From Actinoplanes oryzae (GTDB lineage Bacteria; Actinomycetota; Actinomycetes; Mycobacteriales; Micromonosporaceae), in contig NZ_JAUQWH010000063.1 in assembly GCF_030757795.1 (NCBI RefSeq), positions 1 through 44,742 on the forward strand: a stretch of 44,742 bases of DNA. Reading direction: 5' to 3'. This document shows positions 42,269 to 44,742 of this stretch, one piece after another (the first letter of the stretch is position 1; every line of letters starts with the position of its first letter). The notes beneath the pieces were generated by a model. The model was given only the letters and a program-made list of their open reading frames with translations, was not told where the DNA came from and made no database searches. The position numbers and the translations under genes were made by a program.

Positions 42269-44742
42269 GTGACCAGTTACCGCTCGGCGTTCGTTGCCGC
42301 GCGGCCCTATCTGATCGTGCTGGCGCTCGACGCCGTGATCGTGAGCCGCTGGTTCCGCACCGGCACGTTCATCGCGACCGGTGACATGGGCGCCTTCATC
42401 CGGCGCGGCTGGCTGCCCGAGGTGCTGTGGGCGTGGAACCACCAGACCACCGGCGCCGGGTCGGCCGGATACACCATGTGCCGCTGGCTCGAGTACATCC
42501 TGATCTGGATCTGCCACCAGGTCGGCCTCACCGAGTACTCGGCGCAGTGGATGTTCTACACGTGCATCTACGGGCTGGTCGGCTTCGGCATCGCCTACCT
42601 GGCCGGGGCCTTCGTCAAGAGCGAGCCGGCCATCGTCGCGGCGGGCGCCTTCGGCCTGCTCAACGGATTCTTCCTGACCCGCCTGCCGAACCCGCTCAAC
42701 ATCATCTCGGTGGGCTCGGTCGCGTTCATCACCGGCGTCGCCCTGCGGGTCGCGCTGGGCCGCCGCATGCCCGCCCCGATCGCGGGCTTCGCCCTGATCC
42801 CGACGTCGTTCCTGAGCTTCAACCCGCCGATGCTGCTGGTCGCGTACGCCTGGGCGGTCGCCGGCACCCCGCTGGTCGCCGCGCTGGTCATCGGCCGCGA
42901 CGGCGCGAAACGGCTGCTCCTGTGGTTCGTGCGCGCATCACCCTGGGCCCTGGGCCTGAACCTGTGGTGGCTGCTGCCGCTGGCCAACCAGTACGTCGGC
43001 GGCGGCGGCGCCACGGCCAACGCCACGTTCACCGACCCCACGAACTGGTCGTGGTCGCAAGTCAACAACCTGCCGCCGAACATCCTCACGATGGTCGCCA
43101 ACTGGGCGTGGTTCCGGCCGCAGTACCTGCCGTTCGCCGAGGACCTCGACAAGCCGTACTGGATCTGGATCCGCTATCTGCTGCCCGCGCTGGTGTTCCT
43201 CGCCCCGCTGCTCGCGCCCAAGCGGCTGCGGCGGCTGGCGTTCGGGCTGATGTTCCTCATCCTCATCTTCGTCTTCCTGGCCAAGGGGCTGCGGCCACCG
43301 CTGAACCAGATCAACCTGTTCCTCTACACGTACGCTCCCGGCTTCTGGCTCTTCCGGGAACCAATGAGCAAACTCGGCCAGCTGCTGGTGTCCTTCTTCG
43401 GCGTGATGCTGGCGATCGGCGTCGAGGGGATGCTGGCGTTCCTCCGGACCCGGCTGCCGAAGCCGACCTGGCCCAGGCGACTGGCGTACGCGGGATCGGC
43501 CGTGCCTTTGATCCTGGTCCTGGCCTATCCATGGCCGCTCTACACGGGTGCGGTGATGCCCGACGAGCGACCCACCCAGCCCTCCACGCATGTGCGCGTG
43601 GCCGACTACTGGTGGGACGCGGCCGAGCGCATCGACGCCGACCCGCGCCCCGGCAAGGTGCTGGTGCTGCCGCTGGACGACTACTACCAGATGCCCACGA
43701 CGTGGGGCTTCTTCGGCGTGGACACCATCGCGAACCTGCTCATCCAGCATCCCGTCGTCCAGCGCAAGCCCGACGGCTACTTCGGCGACGTGCCCGGCTT
43801 CAACTCCGACGTGCAGGCGATCGAGACCGCGCTGATCTCCGGGGACCTGGCGCCCGTACCGCGGCTGCTCGACGCCCTCGGGGTGAGCACTGTCATCATC
43901 CGGCACGACCTGGTCCGGGGGCTGCCGAACCGGTACTTCGCCGACGACCGGGTGCTCTCCGCGGCCATGGCCCGGGTGCCGGGCGCGGTGCTGGACGTCG
44001 ACGGGACGCTGCAGATCTGGAAGTTCAACGGGGGCACGTCGCCCACCGTGCGTACGTACGACCGGGTCTTGGACGTACCCGCCCGCGCCGACGCCGGTGC
44101 CGCCGTGCTCGGGACGGTCGGCACGCGCAACGCCGTCCAGGCGCGCGTCGACACGGCGCCCGCCGCCACGAGCCCGCAGGTGGCGACGACCGCCGCGGTC
44201 ACTCCCGACGTCGTGCACTGGCCGGTGCCCGCGGTCGACGAGGGCTCGCCGACGACCACGATCGACGTGCCGGCCGGCAAGTACACGCTCGCGCAGCGGG
44301 CCCGCGCCGGCGCCGTGCTGACCCCGATCCTCTCGTCGGGCCGGCTGATCCTGCGCGATCCGACCGTGGTCAAGGTCGACGGCAAGGCCGTGTCCCGGCG
44401 CCCGGATCTGATCGTGCCGCTGCCCGCCGGGAAGAAGATCGAGGCGGTGCAGGCCGGCAGCCGCATCGTGTCCATGGACGGCTGGAGTACGGGCGGCAGG
44501 CCGGGCCCGGTGCCGGTGGGCTCGGCCACCGACCTGACGCTCTACACGAAGGCGGAGGATCAGGTTCCCGTCTCGGACTACTACCCGGTGTTCGACTGCA
44601 ACAACTACGAGCCGCGGCCGCCCTCGTTGCTGCAGCTGACCGAGAAGCGGCTGGGCGCCACGATCCGCCTGCACGCCGCCGACCACGCCGCATGCACCAA
44701 GGTGGTGATCAAGAACGCGCAGCCCGGCGACACGTACCGGAT
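42269..44742 (+). CDS. GT-C-type membrane glycosyltransferase (AftD/YfhO-like), C-terminus cut by window edge
   Basis: At least 824 residues, open to the window end. The start is GTG 42269 (GGGGCAGG upstream). The N-terminal half is polytopic: a first helix ARPYLIVLALDAVIVSRW, the loop ATGDMGAFIRRGW with an Asp typical of the GT-C catalytic loop, then TGAGSAGYT, and further helices to about residue 430 (IYGLVGFGIAYLAGAFV, AIVAAGAFGLLNGFFLTRL, LAFGLMFLILIFVFLAKGL). The second half is a large extracytoplasmic domain (KVLVLPLDDYYQMPTTWGFF, VSTVIIRHDLVRGLPNRYF). This layout fits AftD-like arabinofuranosyltransferases or YfhO-like lipoteichoic-acid glycosyltransferases, which use lipid-linked sugars to extend cell-envelope glycans. 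The donor and acceptor cannot be told. Confidence 0.85.
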   Translation, partial: MTSYRSAFVAARPYLIVLALDAVIVSRWFRTGTFIATGDMGAFIRRGWLPEVLWAWNHQTTGAGSAGYTMCRWLEYILIWICHQVGLTEYSAQWMFYTCIYGLVGFGIAYLAGAFVKSEPAIVAAGAFGLLNGFFLTRLPNPLNIISVGSVAFITGVALRVALGRRMPAPIAGFALIPTSFLSFNPPMLLVAYAWAVAGTPLVAALVIGRDGAKRLLLWFVRASPWALGLNLWWLLPLANQYVGGGGATANATFTDPTNWSWSQVNNLPPNILTMVANWAWFRPQYLPFAEDLDKPYWIWIRYLLPALVFLAPLLAPKRLRRLAFGLMFLILIFVFLAKGLRPPLNQINLFLYTYAPGFWLFREPMSKLGQLLVSFFGVMLAIGVEGMLAFLRTRLPKPTWPRRLAYAGSAVPLILVLAYPWPLYTGAVMPDERPTQPSTHVRVADYWWDAAERIDADPRPGKVLVLPLDDYYQMPTTWGFFGVDTIANLLIQHPVVQRKPDGYFGDVPGFNSDVQAIETALISGDLAPVPRLLDALGVSTVIIRHDLVRGLPNRYFADDRVLSAAMARVPGAVLDVDGTLQIWKFNGGTSPTVRTYDRVLDVPARADAGAAVLGTVGTRNAVQARVDTAPAATSPQVATTAAVTPDVVHWPVPAVDEGSPTTTIDVPAGKYTLAQRARAGAVLTPILSSGRLILRDPTVVKVDGKAVSRRPDLIVPLPAGKKIEAVQAGSRIVSMDGWSTGGRPGPVPVGSATDLTLYTKAEDQVPVSDYYPVFDCNNYEPRPPSLLQLTEKRLGATIRLHAADHAACTKVVIKNAQPGDTYR

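Overview
The window is high-GC, gene-dense DNA with third-position G/C throughout. Its gene content (YbaB/EspC-like/WXG-type module, LamG plus Rhs-HINT polymorphic toxin locus, DUF4232 lipoprotein, DUF6745, DUF6924, STM4011-4015 cassette) points to a filamentous actinobacterium, most likely Micromonosporaceae (Actinoplanes or a relative). The genus is inferred from gene repertoire only; no marker gene fixes it.

Layout. (1) 1-3.7 kb, minus strand: an ABC exporter (permease cut by the window edge, plus ATPase) translationally coupled to an RseB/LolA-like envelope protein, then a DUF4232 lipoprotein and a winged-helix regulator with a shortened receiver. (2) 3.9-8.3 kb: a very large secreted subtilase with Kelch and carboxypeptidase-regulatory-like modules, closed by a clear terminator. 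(3) 8.4-14.1 kb: a VOC protein; a short RNase A/BECR-like toxin candidate with a probable immunity partner; a divergent DUF4132 protein with its small companion; and a YbaB / EspC-like / WXG-like type VII secretion module. (4) 14.3-26.4 kb: a toxin delivery operon (LamG surface protein, 2234-residue Rhs-HINT toxin, probable immunity protein, all overlapping), a strong hairpin, a multiply frameshifted pseudogene and a CAU-anticodon tRNA. (5) 26.5-30.2 kb, minus strand: a probable operon of membrane protein, TetR regulator, hydroxyisobutyrate-dehydrogenase-like enzyme and FAD oxidoreductase, with a perfect palindrome at its head. (6) 30.4-35.5 kb: a complete five-gene STM4015-4014-4013-4012-4011 cassette (LRR protein, ATP-grasp enzyme, sulfatase/phosphatase-like hydrolase, two radical SAM enzymes), all start/stop overlapped. 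(7) 35.5-38.3 kb: a repeat-rich stretch carrying DUF6924, DUF6745 and a small His-rich partner. (8) 38.6-44.7 kb: a surface-glycan locus with a small membrane protein, acyltransferase, secreted beta-helix protein with a split FN3/CBM tail, terminator, and a GT-C-type membrane glycosyltransferase running off the window.

The strongest candidate for an undescribed system is the STM4011-4015 cassette. Two radical SAM enzymes (one with a SPASM-like Cys-rich tail), an ATP-grasp ligase fold, a metal-dependent hydrolase and an LRR protein are locked into one translationally coupled operon. To my knowledge its product is unknown. The layout would suit modification of a peptide, protein tail or small molecule. 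Secondary candidates are the Rhs-HINT toxin tip with unrecognised toxin and immunity domains, and the orphan toxin/immunity pair divergent from the DUF4132 unit.
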